From positions 36,297,501 through 36,361,500 of the forward strand of contig NC_134145.1 of NCBI RefSeq assembly GCF_033958435.1: a stretch of 64,000 bases of DNA, in the 5' to 3' direction. The notes below the pieces were generated by a model. It did not search any database. It was not told where the DNA came from and saw only the letters and a program-made list of their open reading frames with translations. Positions 1 to 12,139 of the stretch are shown here, piece by piece; the first letter of the stretch is position 1, and the number at the start of each line of letters is the position of its first letter. The stretch is from Carettochelys insculpta (lineage: Eukaryota > Chordata > Testudines > Carettochelyidae). Position numbers and translations under genes: made by a program.

Positions 1-1067
1 TCTGTGTTTTCATGTATTGAAATGGAATCTTCATTCCATTTTTCCATAATAAAGCATTAAACTTTATCTTCTATTGTGAAGTGTTGTTTAAAATGGAATT
101 AAGAGACCATGCAGTGCCAAGCAGTTTTAAAAACTGAATTAATTTAATCTTTGTAAACTCAATATTTTTATTTTGAAGATTCACTTTAATCCATACTTTG
201 TAAAAATTTACAAAGGGCAGTGTTACTCTGTCAATGACTCATATAAGACCCATTGGTTTCTGTGGGCTGGCAAAGAGAGTGCTTAAGCAATACATCATTG
301 CTTTCTGTTAGCAGGTGAAATTAGAACTTGTGAGAAAATTACATGTTTTATTTGTTGTTGGAAGTCCAACCTTTTCTATGAGATGTTGGGGAAACCACTT
401 TCTGTTGTTAAACTCAACACTCTCCTCATTTGATAAGGTAAGGTAGAGACACTCATCCATTTTTCACTCTGAGTCACAGGTTAAAGGGAATCTATATTTA
501 ATCACTCAGAAGCCTGGAATTTCTCAGAGTATCTATGCAAAGAGAAAATGACCAGAACAAAAGTATATTGTTAGGCATAGGACTCTAGGTAGAAACCAAT
601 GTCTAAGAATTTCAAAATATGGCGACTGTAAACAATCATTTGAAAAGCTAAAAGTATGGTACGTTGCATTTGAAATCTAATCTTCCATTTCTACACAGTC
701 ACTAGAAATTAATATTTATACACAAAATGAATGTTAATATAAAATTATAATATGTCCTTTAATACAGTGTTTCAAAAGTGTTTTCCATGTATCTTTTTAT
801 ACTTGGGAAGTACTGGCTGGTGATGAGGTAGTATGGCCTGATCTTTCAATTGTGCTATAGAGCGTTTCTTAAAGCTTTTGAGACCACAGAATACCGAACA
901 ATAGTATTTTTATGCAGAACATCTATGACCAAAAAAAAAAAAAGTGACATGTACACCAAAAACGTAATGAAGGTATTTAATCAGGTATCATAGCAGTGAA
1001 GAAATAATACAGTATCTGTTTTTAATAATAGAAAATATATTCCATCAGTGTATGATCTTCTTGGCAG
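1..1067. other. Intron 3 sequence, AT-rich
   Basis: I see no exon, RNA gene or clear repeat. The sequence is AT-rich with an A run near 930-945. Confidence 0.6.
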
Positions 1068-3195
1068 TCACTCGATAAGGAGTAGGATGTCTTCAGGTCT
1101 CCCTCCTAATTTTGAGTCACGTTGATGGCTGATCAGCCCAATTCTGTAGCTCCAGCTCTTATCCCAGAAGGGACAGGTGTTGTTAGCTCTTGGAGCGGCA
1201 CATGGCAATTTTTGCTGCTCTTTTCTTCTTCTCTGCTTCTCCTTGTCTGCGTTGCAGTGGGACTGCTCAAATAACACCATCCCCTCACGGATAACCATCC
1301 TCCACTGAGGACGGTCTTGGGCACAGTTCTCCCAAGTGTCAAAACTGATGCTGCACTTTCTCATGTGTGCTTTCAGCATGTCCTTATTGCTTCTCTTGGG
1401 CCCTGAACACTCATCTGTCCTTCCTCCAATTCAGAAAACAGAATCTATTTTGGGAGGTGCTGATCAGATATCTGAATCATATGACCAGTCCAACGAAGTT
1501 GTTGATGAACAATGATGGCTTCAATGCTGGCCATGTTTGACTCTTCCAGGAGGCTAGTGTTCATATGCCTATCCTCCCAAGAAATATTTGATGATATTGT
1601 TCAAGTGCCTTTACGTGACACTTGCGTGCTGTTCAGATTTCACATGCATATAGTAGCGTTGGAACAACCACTGCATGATATACAAGGAGATTTGTCTTGA
1701 TAGATTTCCTGGTTCTTGAAGATCCTTTGCAGAGTTTGTATGGCTTAGACAATTCTGTATTTCCTCATGAGTGTCGACTGTAGTAGAAAGATGACATCCA
1801 AAGTATGGGAAGTGCTTCACGTTTTCCAGCAGTTCTCCATTGACTTCAATAAAAGGTACATGAGAGTGTCTTGTCAGTGAGGGTTGGTGCAGCACCTTGG
1901 GTTTTTTTGATGCTCAGTGTGAGGCTGAGATTCTTGTATGCTTTAGTGAAGGCATTTAAGATGGTGTGAAGGGCTGCGGAAGAGAGAGCAGCAACCATGT
2001 TGTCATCTGTGTATTGGTACTCCGTAATCAAGATCATGGAGGTCTTACTTTTAGCCTTCACTCTCCTGACATTGAAAAGCTTTCCGTTTATTCTGTAGAC
2101 GATCGTCACGCCATCTAGAAGCTTGCCATCAATGAGGTGAAGGGTCGTGATGATGAAGATGCCGAAAGCGATAGGGCAGTGATGCAGCCTTGCTTGACTC
2201 CTGTTTTGACCTCAAAGGGGTCACTTTGGGATCTGTTGTTGCTCAATATTGTGGCCCTCATGTCATTGTGAAGCAGCTTCAAGATGCTAATGAATGTTTT
2301 GGGGCAGCCAGTCTTTGAGAGGATGGTCCACAGGATGCTATGATTGACTGAGTTGAACGCTTTGGTCAGGTTGATGAAACTCATGTGTAAGAATTGTTTT
2401 TGTTCATGACCTTTTTCTTGCAGTTGCTGGGTGGTGAAGATCATGTCCCCTGTTCCTTGGAATGGTTGGAACCTACAGTGGGATTCTGGGAGAATTTCTT
2501 CTGGGAGTGGCAGGACTCAGTTTACAAGGCTTCAAGATAAGATTTTCTCTACTCTTGCCAGGAGGGAGATGCCATGATAGTTTGCACAGTCCGACTTGTC
2601 TGCCTTCTTGAAGAGACTGATGATCAGTGTATCTGCGAAATCTCATGTCATCTGTTTCCTTTCCCAGATCTTGAGAATCAGGAGGTGGAGTTGTTTATGG
2701 AGCTCTGGCCCGCATTATTTGAAAACTTCAGCGGGGATTCCATCTACTCTGGTTGCCTTGTTGCACTTCATTGCTTTGACGGCAGCTTGGACCTCGCTCA
2801 GGGTAGTAAGCGTTGCAAGATCATCCCTAGGCAGTTGCTGAGGGATTTGGTCAAGGGATTCTACAACCACGATGCAGGGGTGGTTCAACAGCTTGTTATA
2901 GTGCTCCCTCTAGTGAGAAGCAATTGCTTCATTGTCTTTCAAGAGTTGGATACCATCCTTTGATATCACAGTTTTGATTCTCAGTCCATGAACAGTTTTG
3001 ATGGCATTGAAGAAATCTCTTTATCACTGATGTTTGCAAGAGGCTGGAGTTCTCACGCCTTCTCAGTCCACCACTGTTTTTTCAGGGTCTTTGTTTTACG
3101 TTAGATTTCTGCCTTGACTTTGACATGTGCTTCTCTCTTTGTTATGCAGTTGATGGCATTTTTCAGTTGACAACAGTGTTCTTCCAGGCTCTCTG
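1068..3195 (-). mobile_element. Old non-LTR retrotransposon (LINE), RT to C-terminus, broken
   Basis: Reading on the minus strand from about 3195 to 1068 gives consecutive broken blocks of one LINE ORF2. They are a pre-RT region, RT motif A (INLTKAFNSVNHSILW), GVKQGCI, the catalytic box as QYTDD, the thumb-like block GELLENVKHFPYFGCHLS, and at the end a C-terminal block with DRPQWRMVIREG and a Cys/His tail near IGLISHQRDSK. Stops and frame changes separate the blocks, so the copy is dead. The end near 1068 is the element's 3' side. The clade is not assigned with confidence; it is neither CR1 nor the RTE-like family at 3.5 kb. Confidence 0.8.
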
Positions 3196-3239
3196 TGGCA
3201 TTGCCCTCAGGTCCATTGGAACACACAAGCCCACTCATC

Positions 3240-3355
3240 ATGACAAGGTGATGATTCAGAAAATGAGCAGTGTATGATATCAAACAAGTGTCAGATGCAC
3301 ACAACACACCTGTGAGTTGTTCACAGAACATGGTGTAAGAAACACTGCTCTAGAG
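3240..3355 (-). repeat. Interspersed repeat, shared with 23167-23300
   Basis: The reverse complement begins GCAGTGTTTCTTA and continues through GTTC-TG-GAACA, GAACAAC and TGTC/TGATAC blocks. It matches the + strand sequence at 23167 onward over about 110 bases with scattered differences. I do not recognise the family. It abuts the 5' edge of the minus-strand LINE. Confidence 0.6.
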
Positions 3356-3494
3356 TTATATTTTGTTTTCCGTCCCAGATTTCATATTCCTTAAAAACAA
3401 GGAAAGTAAGTTTCTAGCTGTTCTGGTTGCTAAGAAAACCTTCTTCAAAATTAGACATTTTCATGTCAAATGCAATGATCTTTGCCTGAGCTTG

Positions 3495-5150
3495 CAGGTT
3501 TTCCAGAAATGGATGAGATACTGCACCAATCTGTTCAAAGCACAGTTAGACCTGAGTGTCTCAGAGACTGATTGAAAAACTGAAAGAGATATTGCCACTG
3601 AACATCGAGAGCGAGACTGATATTTCAAAGGAGGAAGTAGAAGAAGCAGTGAAATGACCAAAGAACAGCAAGAGCCCTGGAAATGATGAGATGACAGGAA
3701 AGCATGATTCAGGAAATACACTAACTATGTAATATAGCATGGAAAGAAGGGAAGGCGCCTAATGGATGGACAAGATCTGTACTAGTGGCAATATACAAGA
3801 AAGGAAGTACATTGGAGTGCAAGAACTACAGAACGGTTGCCCTAACGAGTCATTTAGGCGAGGTGCTGATGATGATACTGATGGAGGGACTAAGATCGCA
3901 GATAGAAGAACGTATAGCAGACGAGTAAGTGGGGTTCAGACAAGATGGAAGTACCATACAGCAGATATTGACACTAAGACTGATAGTGGAGAAAGCTCGA
4001 CAAAAGAACAAGAATGTATACGCTTGCTTCATCGATTTTCAAAAGGCATTTGACAGTGTAGATCAGAAGTGACTTTGGCGGTGTTGGAGTCGTATGGAGT
4101 GGATGTCAGACTGATATGGTTGTTGAAGGATATCAACGACTGTGTGGGGGCAGTGGTGAGAACATGCGGGGAGTTGGGAAGTTGGTTTAAAACAAGTAGA
4201 GGTACGAGACAAGGAGATCCAATATTGCCAATTCTCTCTATCATGCAACTGGAGAGAGCGATGGACAAGATCGAGGAAGAGGTAGAAGGGATATCTGTGC
4301 ACAAGAAAAGAATTAACAACTTGAGGTTCGCAGATTATATAGTTGTTATTGCGGAGGATGAAGAGAAGCCAGCAAAAATGGTGCAAGTGCTAAACAAAGA
4401 AAGGAAGTGGTACGGGCTGGTTATGAACATCGTTAAAACAAAAACAATGGTATTTGGAGATAAGGAAATAGGAAGGAAGATCAGTGTAGATGGTATTGAA
4501 CTAGAAAATATAGAGAAGTTTACATATCGGGGAGCAACACAACATATGATCTAGACTGTAAGAAGGAAATAAGTAAAATGATGAAAGCAAGAGCAAATTT
4601 GAAGGCAATGGATAAGATCTGGAAAAGCAAAGCAAATAGCTTAGGAACAAAGCTGGAGCATCTTGAAAATGTGTGTATTCAGCAGCATGTTGTATGGATG
4701 TGAGACATGGGTGATAATGAAAGATTTGAAAAGAAAAATATTGGCGTTCGAGAGGAGTTGTTATAGAAAGGTTCTGAGAATAGGATGGATGCAGAAGGTC
4801 ACCAATGAGGAATTATATAGAAAGATGAAAGCCAAAAGAGAAAGTGAGGCAGAAGGTTATAAAACAGAAGCTATAATTATTTAGGCATATTTGCAGAACG
4901 AACAATGAAAGAAAAATCGAGACGCTGGTATTCAGCATAATGGGTGGTTTGAACAGGAGAGGCAGGCCCCACAGAGAATGGATAGATGATATGGTAGATT
5001 GGTGCAGAGCTAGTCTACAGAAACTAAACCAGTCCACAGACAGGGAAAGATGGAAGGAAATAGTGAGAGAGGAATCAGACACCAACGGGCGCTGAGCTCA
5101 CAGTTATTGGTGGTGGTGGTGATGATGATGATGGTGATGATGAGCTTGCA
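3495..5150 (+). mobile_element. RTE-like LINE, 3' half (reverse transcriptase to 3' end), inactive
   Basis: Broken + strand frames give, in order, an RT lead-in (KKGSTLECKNYRTVAL region near 3800), motif A CFIDFQKAFDSVD at about 4020-4060, GTRQGDPI near 4200, and LRFADYIVV near 4322. The last is the YADD box, with the second Asp replaced by Tyr. Then come a thumb block (ENIEKFTYRGA), LYGCETW near 4690 and a C-terminal RWKEIVREE ending about 5095. The 3' end is a TGG/TGA trinucleotide run. The layout and simple-repeat tail are typical of the RTE clade. The 5' part (endonuclease) is missing. A related 5' half lies on the other strand at 55.9-57.2 kb. Confidence 0.8.
5105..5150 (+). repeat. (TGG/TGA)n simple repeat, LINE tail
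   Basis: A trinucleotide run of TGG then TGA units directly follows the RTE-like C-terminal frame. RTE elements end in short tandem repeats instead of poly(A). Confidence 0.75.
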
Positions 5151-6265
5151 GAGAGCCTGAAATGACTTTTGAGGTGATAACTTTCCTTTCTATCCATGGT
5201 AGCTCAGACGCAAGTAATAGTAGTTTAAATGTCGTCATTTTTTGTTACTGCTTATTAAAATACGTAAGAAAGGACAAAAGTATTTATGAAAAACTGCCTG
5301 CTCAATTATCATACTGATAACTAATTTAAAGGTACTTTAGATTATTTGGTATAAAGAAAAAAGTCCTCTTAGATATAAAGAATATCCTCTTAGATGTAAA
5401 GAATATAACACGATCACTGTTAGGTAATACTATTAAAAACTTGAAATTAATCTTCCACTGTAAATAATGAAGTATTCAGTGCAAATATTTCTTAATATCC
5501 CATATTGAATATACATTATTATATAAATAAAAACGTAAATATATATTTGAAGGTTTAGCTTAATTTAAATTAAGGGTATGTTTCAACACATGGTGGGCCT
5601 AAAGGGAACACAGTAATTGGCATATTTCTGCGTAACTGATAAGTTGGTACATAAAACACAGGATGTCAAATGATACTCCCTGGAATTACAGTTAATGAAG
5701 TGGTCCCTCATGCGACTTTTGGCCATTAAAAACTCACGTTACAAGTGTAGCGGCCATCCCTGCTGTGTGCACCGAGAGAGTATTTTTATGGGCTGGCACA
5801 AGGTCTGCTATTGATGCATAAACCTCATCTGCTCAGGAGTCAAAGTAACTTTTGTTAACTGAGTCAGGAAGCTGGACTCAGTAGTACATAAATACAAGCA
5901 GTTATAATGAAAAAGTGTAGCATGATGAGTTTTTCTTTGCATTACTATTATTAAATATCTTTTATGCTAAATTTTGATTTTTTTAAACTTGCTTGATTTC
6001 ATGAGTTTTGCCAGCATTTATTCATCCGGGGATGGAAGGATTACAGATATTTTGTTTTCCATTTTGGTTTTATTGCTTGCCTTATTAATTAATAATTCTC
6101 TGTAAAGGTACTGTAATAGCTCATGCTCCCAGTTGAAGGGTAGAAATGTCCCAGAGCTCAGGTACAGAAGTGTACACAGCAGTGAAAGAGCCATACAGAC
6201 CAAGCCCCATGAGCCCAAGTTGCTTGGTACCAGTTAGCCATGAGATTTTTTGCTGGTAGACGTAC
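5151..6265. other. Intron 3 sequence without recognisable feature
   Basis: AT-rich sequence. I see no exon, RNA gene or intact element. Confidence 0.5.
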
Positions 6266-6673
6266 CCTAAGAGAGGGATGGGCAACCGTGAATAGTGGCT
6301 GGGCCACATGAGTGGCTCTCCTTCACCTCAGTGGGCTGCAGCATCCTGCAGCCCAATGGGGTTCTACTTGTGACCCTCTGGCACACTGTCCGAATCCCCT
6401 CCACCATGTGCCTCTCATGCACTGGGGAACCGGAGTCCCACACTTACCTGCACATTTCCCCCTGCCTCCTAGCACTTGCAGAGCATGTAAATCACATGAT
6501 TTGTGGCTCCTGTGAAAGCATTGGGGAAGGGGAGGAATAGGAAATGTGGGGCTGTGGTGCCCTAAAGACATGTTGGGGAGGGAATAAGCCAGGGAATTTG
6601 TGGGCTGTAGGTGGAGCCCCAGTGGTTGTATGCTCCCCCACAGGCTGCAGGTTGCCCATCACTTTCCTAAGAG
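6266..6673. mobile_element. Non-autonomous hAT element with 8-bp target duplication
   Basis: The octamer CCTAAGAG at 6266-6273 and 6666-6673 flanks a 392-bp body. The body starts AGGGATGGGCAACC and ends GGTTGCCCATCACTTT, giving the inverted ends GATGGGCAACC. An 8-bp duplication with short inverted ends is the hAT signature. There is no transposase, and the open frames inside are incidental. Confidence 0.85.
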
Positions 6674-6894
6674 GTGGGGGGCAAACATCTGCTACTGTGT
6701 GGATTCTTTCTCAGTCAGTCAGTGGGAGTGCTACTATTGCAGTACTGCAGCTGGTTCTGCTGTCTGCAATTCAGAAAGGGGGTTGAAAAGGATGCAGAGA
6801 AGAGAGAGAAACCGTATGAAACCTGCAAAAGTGCGTTGCAATGAGAGACTAAGCTCAATTTGATTAATTGATCATAAAGAAAATGAAGGTGATA

Positions 6895-6975
6895 TGAAGT
6901 GTAGGTAGGTAAGGTTCTGTGCAGGTCAGATTCCATGATCATGATGGTCCCTTCTGACCTTAAATTAGTCAGTGT
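6895..6975 (+). mobile_element. CR1 3'-end fragment
   Basis: The tail ATGATGGTCCCTTCTGACCT is the typical CR1 3' UTR sequence of sauropsids. Only the last ~80 bp are visible. Confidence 0.65.
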
Positions 6976-6984
6976 TTAAATATT

Positions 6985-7290
6985 TTCATAGAGAGAATAC
7001 AGATCAGAAGAGGGGGCTCTTTCATGTGGCAGAGGAGGTCATAATGAAAACCAATAGCTGGAAGTTCAAACAAATTCAAATTAGAAATAAGGTAGAGATT
7101 TTTAACAGTGTGGGGTGATTAATCATTGGAACAGGCTACCAAATTGCGGGTTCTCCAGTTATTGATGATTTTAAATCAACACTGGATTTTTTTTTTTTTT
7201 TTTGCATTTGTCCAATATGAGTTATTTGGCTTAGTACAGGAGTAAATGAGTGAAAGTCTGTGGTCTTTATGTACGTGGAGGCAGATTAGA
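6985..7290 (+). mobile_element. CR1 ORF2 C-terminal fragment
   Basis: The broken translation reads like the end of CR1 ORF2: a pre-end block, VINHWNRLP at about 7108-7140, and the following short-serine/Leu block. A T run interrupts it at about 7188-7203. Decayed, with no complete frame. Confidence 0.65.
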
Positions 7291-7847
7291 AAGCCTAATA
7301 GTTCCTTATAGACCTTATTATATTAATGTAATGCTGTAGTGACGACTGAGAGGCTAATCCCACTGCGCTTTTGAGTTGAAAGATGGTGAAGTTCTCCATT
7401 CTCTTCCATCTGTGGAATTGTCCACCACCAACTCTTACGTCACAGGCTGGGCTGTGAGAGAATTTTTTGACATGAGTGCCTGCCTTTTGATTTATTCTAG
7501 TCCCCCCCGCCTCCATAACATACCAAAATTAAATTAACTGGACTTTTTTTAACAGTTACAAAGGTTTTTTTCTTTAGTCCTCTGCATCACATTTGTTTTC
7601 CCAGATTTTGTCAGTTGACTTGCAGCAGTTCCAGATTTTCAGATAGCTTGTTAATTCCTCTGGAAATCTTCGAAAACTGTTAAATGGCTCTGCTGACATG
7701 AATGGGAGAGTGCATAGTTCACATAGTGACTTGAATATTTAGCCTCTAGTACAAAGTCCATCTTATTTGAAAAGTTTACGAGTGTAGATATTTTCTAAAA
7801 TACTACAGACTTGCAAATATGACATGGAGTTTAAAAATATCTTTCAG
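7291..7847. other. End of intron 3
   Basis: AT-rich sequence leading to the exon 4 acceptor. No other feature seen. Confidence 0.5.
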
Positions 7848-8020
7848 CCAATGGTAATGACAACAAGAAATTCAAAGCGGACGATAAAATGGATGGGGCT
7901 CCTTCTCGTGTTCTTCATATCAGGAAATTGCCTGGTGAAGTGACAGAAACAGAAGTTATTGCTTTAGGCTTACCTTTTGGTAAGGTAACCAACATCCTGA
8001 TGCTAAAAGGAAAAAATCAG
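7848..8020 (+). CDS. PTBP2: PTBP2 exon 4: start of RRM1
   Basis: The acceptor is ...ctttcag and the donor is cag|gtattc. The exon starts in phase 1, needing one base from the previous exon to complete an Ala codon before NGNDNKKF. It encodes the end of the N-terminal linker and the first half of RRM1, with RNP2-like VLHIRKLP, helix 1 ([12 protein letters not shown]) and the strand [12 protein letters not shown]. The linker differs from the human protein as I recall it at a few residues ([11 protein letters not shown]). RRM1 contacts CU-rich RNA. Confidence 0.95.
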
Positions 8021-8415
8021 GTATTCTTGTTTCAGAATTCCATTTATAGTACAGTGATTTAAGTATTTTCTAATTCTAAGTATGCTGGTAAAATATTATT
8101 TGCATTAATCCAGATGTAATGGTAAACAGTTGAGGTGCAAAGCCTCACATTGTTTCAGTTTGCACTCTTCTATGTACTCCATATAGTTTGCAAGCCAACC
8201 GTTTAAGCTAGCCTCTTCAAAGTTTTCACTTTATATGCACATACCACGGTTTGCTAAATTGAGCAGGTGCAAAATGATGTATTTTTTATTTGCCACTGCA
8301 GGCCCATTCCAATGTGAAATCTAGAAATCTTAGATCCCTGCATTATGTCAATGTTTTATTCTAGAAATTCGACATGTAAATAGTGTGTAAATTTTTTTTT
8401 ACACTTACATCACAG
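8021..8415. other. PTBP2: Intron 4
   Basis: A 395-bp intron with GT and AG ends and a T-run before the acceptor. Nothing else recognised. Confidence 0.85.
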
Positions 8416-8559
8416 GCTTTTTTGGAGTTGGCAACAGAAGAAGCAGCTATCACTATGGTTAATTACTATTCTGCTGTGACACCTCATCTTCGTAACCAAC
8501 CCATCTATATTCAGTACTCTAATCATAAAGAACTAAAGACTGATAATACACTAAACCAG
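8416..8559 (+). CDS. PTBP2: PTBP2 exon 5: second half of RRM1
   Basis: The acceptor is catcacag and the donor is cag|gtatat. The exon is 144 nt, in phase 0 at both ends (48 codons). It carries the RNP1 region [11 protein letters not shown], helix 2 ([11 protein letters not shown]) and the last RRM1 strand [13 protein letters not shown], followed by the start of the RRM1-RRM2 linker. The reading frame remains open for 84 nt into the intron, which is not coding. Confidence 0.95.
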
Positions 8560-8844
8560 GTATATTTACTGTTACGGAGTATAATAAATGCATACAATAG
8601 CAAATTAAGCTTGGCCTGTATTGATGGCTACAAAATGATTTGAATGTGTTTTGTACGAACTTAACTCTCTTGATGATAGCTGCGGTTTATTGTGTTATTG
8701 TAAAATACATAGAGTTTGGAATTTTACATGCTGCAGTTATATGTCAGTATTTTATTAATATATTTCATTGTTAATTGTTTCTAATTTAATTTGAAAAAAA
8801 TCATAGAATAAATCTTAATCTTGACTCTTGATTTAGAAGTTAAT

Positions 8845-10062
8845 AGGGTTATCGATTAATCACCGTTAACTCAATCAACTAAAAATTAATTGTAATTTAA
8901 AAAAATAATCCTGGTTTTAATCACATTGTTGAGCAGTAGACTATAAATTGAAACACGTTAAGTATTTTTGGTGTTTTGCTATGTTTTCAAATATATTGAT
9001 TTCAATTACAAAACAGAATACAAAGTGTACCACAGTGCTACCTTTATATTATTACTTTGATTACAAATATTTGCACTGTAAAATGCTAAACAAAAGAAAT
9101 AGTATTTTTTCATTTCACCTCATACAAATATTGTAGTGCAATCTGTAGCATGAAATTGGAAGTTACAAATGCGGAGGGGTTTTTTGTTTGCATAACTGCA
9201 CTCCAGAACAAAATAACGTAAAGATTTAGAGCATACAAATCCACTCAGTCCTACTTCTTGCACAGCTAATCGCTGAAACAAATTTATGGACATTTATGGG
9301 AGTTAATGCTGCTTGCTTTTTTGCAATGTCACCTGAAAGTGAGAACAGATGTTCATGAGAGTTTTGTAGCCAGCATTGCAAGTTACTTATGTGCCAGATG
9401 TGGTAAACATTCATATGCCCCTTCATGTTTCAGTGACCGTTCAAAAGGTGGTAAGGCTCATTAAAAAATGCATTTATTTAATTTGTGACTGAACTCCTTG
9501 GGGGAGAAACGTGTGTCCTTTTGCCTTTTCCCTACCCCCCTGCATTTTGCCATATAGTTCATGTTATAGCAGTCTCTGATGATGGCCCATCAAATATGTG
9601 TTTTAAGAACATTTTCCCTGCAGATTTTGACAAAATGCAAAGAAGGTATCAGTGTGAGATTTCTACAGCATTTGACCCCAGATTTAAGAATCTGAAGTGC
9701 CATCTACAGTCTGAGAGGAAGGAGGTGTGGAGCATGCTTTCAGAAGTCTTAAAAGAGCAACATACTGATGCAGAAACTACAGAATCTAAACCAACAAAAA
9801 AGAAAATCAGTAGTCTGTTGGTGGCATCTGACTCAGATGATGAAACTGAACATACAATTATCTGCACTGGTTTGGATCATTATTGAGCAGAAACTGTTAC
9901 TAGCATGAGGGCACCGAAAAATACTATTTTTTTTTCTTTTTTTACAGTGTCAGTATGAAATAAACAAAATGACCACTGTGTTGTAATTGAAATCAATATG
10001 TTTGAAAATATGGAAAACATCCAAAATTTTTAAATGTTGTTCTTTAACAGTTTGTTGGTTCT
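8845..10062 (+). mobile_element. hAT transposon remnant with long inverted ends
   Basis: The right half (9600-9886) encodes a decayed hAT/ZBED-type transposase segment: TAFDPRFKNLKC, EVWSMLSEVLKEQ and an acidic SDSDDETEH block. Then the frame is lost and the right end begins. The left arm (8845-9440) is the element's own 3' region in inverted orientation. On the minus strand it reads HEHLFSLSGDIAKKQAAL, the conserved hAT C-terminal dimerisation motif that the + strand copy lacks. A 19-base block is perfectly inverted between 8993-9011 and 9981-9999, and similarity extends about 120 bp. So the copy is a long-inverted-repeat hAT with an internal deletion. No function is expected. Confidence 0.75.
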
Positions 10063-11455
10063 GGCATTTGAGAGTTCAGCTGAGTCCTACTTAAACTGCT
10101 TTGAATCACATGTTCAGTAGCATTGATACTCTTGTTTGGTCTGCTGTTCCTACTGTACAGTACCTGGAGAAAAATTCATTAATGATCACCTTGGATTTCA
10201 GTAAGTGAGAATTTTGTTGTTTGATACTCAATGTGTGTAGAACTTATTATTCTTCCAAAACAGGTATAATTCACTTTTTTTAATGGAATGGGGAAACTGT
10301 TTCAAAGATAATATGGTAGGAGCAGAAAAGGTCTTTCTATTTGAGATTGTTTTATCCTACAAAGAATGGGGAAAAGAAGCATTGCTCCTCTCAGGTCAGA
10401 TGCTAATATGTTCATTTTCATTTCTTGTGTTCCGTTTTAGATCAGACTTAACACTGGGTTGTGACAATCACTAGTTTCTGTTACTTTCTTGTTGCATTTA
10501 GGTCCTTTTGTTATAATACTGTATTAGCAAATAACTTGCCATTATCTTTTAAAGAGAAATTTTCTGGAAACTTCCCTGCTTGATATGTTTGCTTTCTGCT
10601 AAAATTAATTTCAGCATTAATTTTCCCTGCCTCACAGTACCAGCACATTAGATCTTCTGGAGCTCTGAGTAGTCTCCTATCCATTAAAGAATATCCTAGA
10701 CTGTAAGTTTAGAAAATGCCTGCTGTAAGAAATGTGTACTTTCTTTAATAATAAAAGTAACTAGAATAAAGTTTGTAAAGGAAATGGAAAATAAAAACAT
10801 GCCATCAGTATGGGCAGTGGTGGATGTATGTACAACTTTAAACAATAGGAACATCATCTGTTGTTTTCTTGCCTTTCATTTTCTTTAGGTCCTCTGGTAA
10901 TGTCCTGTCTGCTTTAAGCAACCATCTTTTGCTCTGGTGTGATGCTTGCAACTGAGATAGTATCTTGGCTATAACACTCTTATTTGTTTCAGCACTAAGT
11001 TGTTTCAGTCTTGCAAGCAACCTTATTTTGGCAACTCTTATATTATAAATTAACAGCACACTTTTATAAATATTACAGGACATCATCAATGTAGTAGAGC
11101 AATATACTGAGCAGGAGCCATTTGGCTATGATAGGGCTGGAAACTGGTACTTACTAGGAAAACTAAAAAGTTTTTCGAGAGTCATTTGTGCAGAGTATCC
11201 CATTAAGTCTTGTCAGTTGGAATACTCACCATATAATTTTGTTACCTGCATTTGAAAGCTGCTGTAACAAGGCATTTTCATTTTTAACATTGTCCTCTCT
11301 TCATATTCTATACTGAGAAATGCAAAGACAATGAAAGGGTTAGTAGATTTAATGCAAAAATTGAATAGGAAAAGGGAGAAAAGTACAAATGATTAAGGTA
11401 ATGCAAGGTGAGAGGGAATTGAAATTAGAAAAGATGGAGTATCTTAAACAGCCAT
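10063..11455. other. Intron 5 sequence
   Basis: AT-rich. A minus-strand open frame at 10838-11089 is Lys/Leu-rich and unrecognised. No firm feature. Confidence 0.5.
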
Positions 11456-11787
11456 GGCTATGTCTACACTAGCCCTCTCCTTTCGTAAAGGGCATGGTAA
11501 TGAGGGATTTTGGAAGATGCTAATGAGGCTGTGGTGTGAATATGCCATGCCTCATTAGCATAACAGCAGCCACATGTGATTCAAAAGTGCCTCTTTCTGA
11601 ATGCATGCCGCCCATGTAGATGGGGGCCTTTTGAAAGGACACCCCTGACGTCAAAAGCCCCTTCTTCCTATTTGGTTTTAGGAAGAAGGGCTTTTGAAGT
11701 CCAAGGGCAGTGCCTCGTTAGCATCTTCCAAACTCCCTCATTACCATGCCCCTTCTGAAAGGAGGGGGCTAGTGTAGATGTAGCTCA
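11456..11787. mobile_element. Palindromic MITE, GGCTAYGTCTACAC family
   Basis: The ends are GGCTATGTCTACACTAGCCC on the left and the reverse complement of GAGCTACATCTACACTAGCC on the right. The two halves are complementary along much of their length (pieces near 'ggtaatgagg' and 'cctcattacc'). About 330 bp, non-coding. No clear target duplication. Confidence 0.75.
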
Positions 11788-12139
11788 AGTGTTTAAACTC
11801 AAAGTAAGAATGAGTGAATGTCCCATGATTGGTTTTCAGCAATGTGGTCATGCCTGAATATAAACACAGATTTAAATGAGCCATTTGAATGTTTTGTGTC
11901 ATTTTAATAATTTTGTTAAGATATTTTGTCCTAAAATACGTGTAAGCCCAACAACAAAATAACATTAAACTTCAGATTTAAACAAATATTTTTTACCTTG
12001 TGTGCTGCAGTACATAGGCACAACTAGGTGAGTTAAGAACAGAATGACTGCCATAACTGATTTTCAGTGGGTCAGTGTCAAATGGATTAATGTGGACTTC
12101 ATGTTTTATAGTCTTGTGCATTATGGTATTTTTAGTATC

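Noticed and set aside
9226..9426. Independent minus-strand gene with a transposase-like motif
   Set aside because: It is the inverted arm of the same hAT element.
10838..11089. Minus-strand 83-codon Lys/Leu-rich frame
   Set aside because: No recognised domain, no splice context. It may be a fragment of an old retrocopy, but nothing supports a gene.
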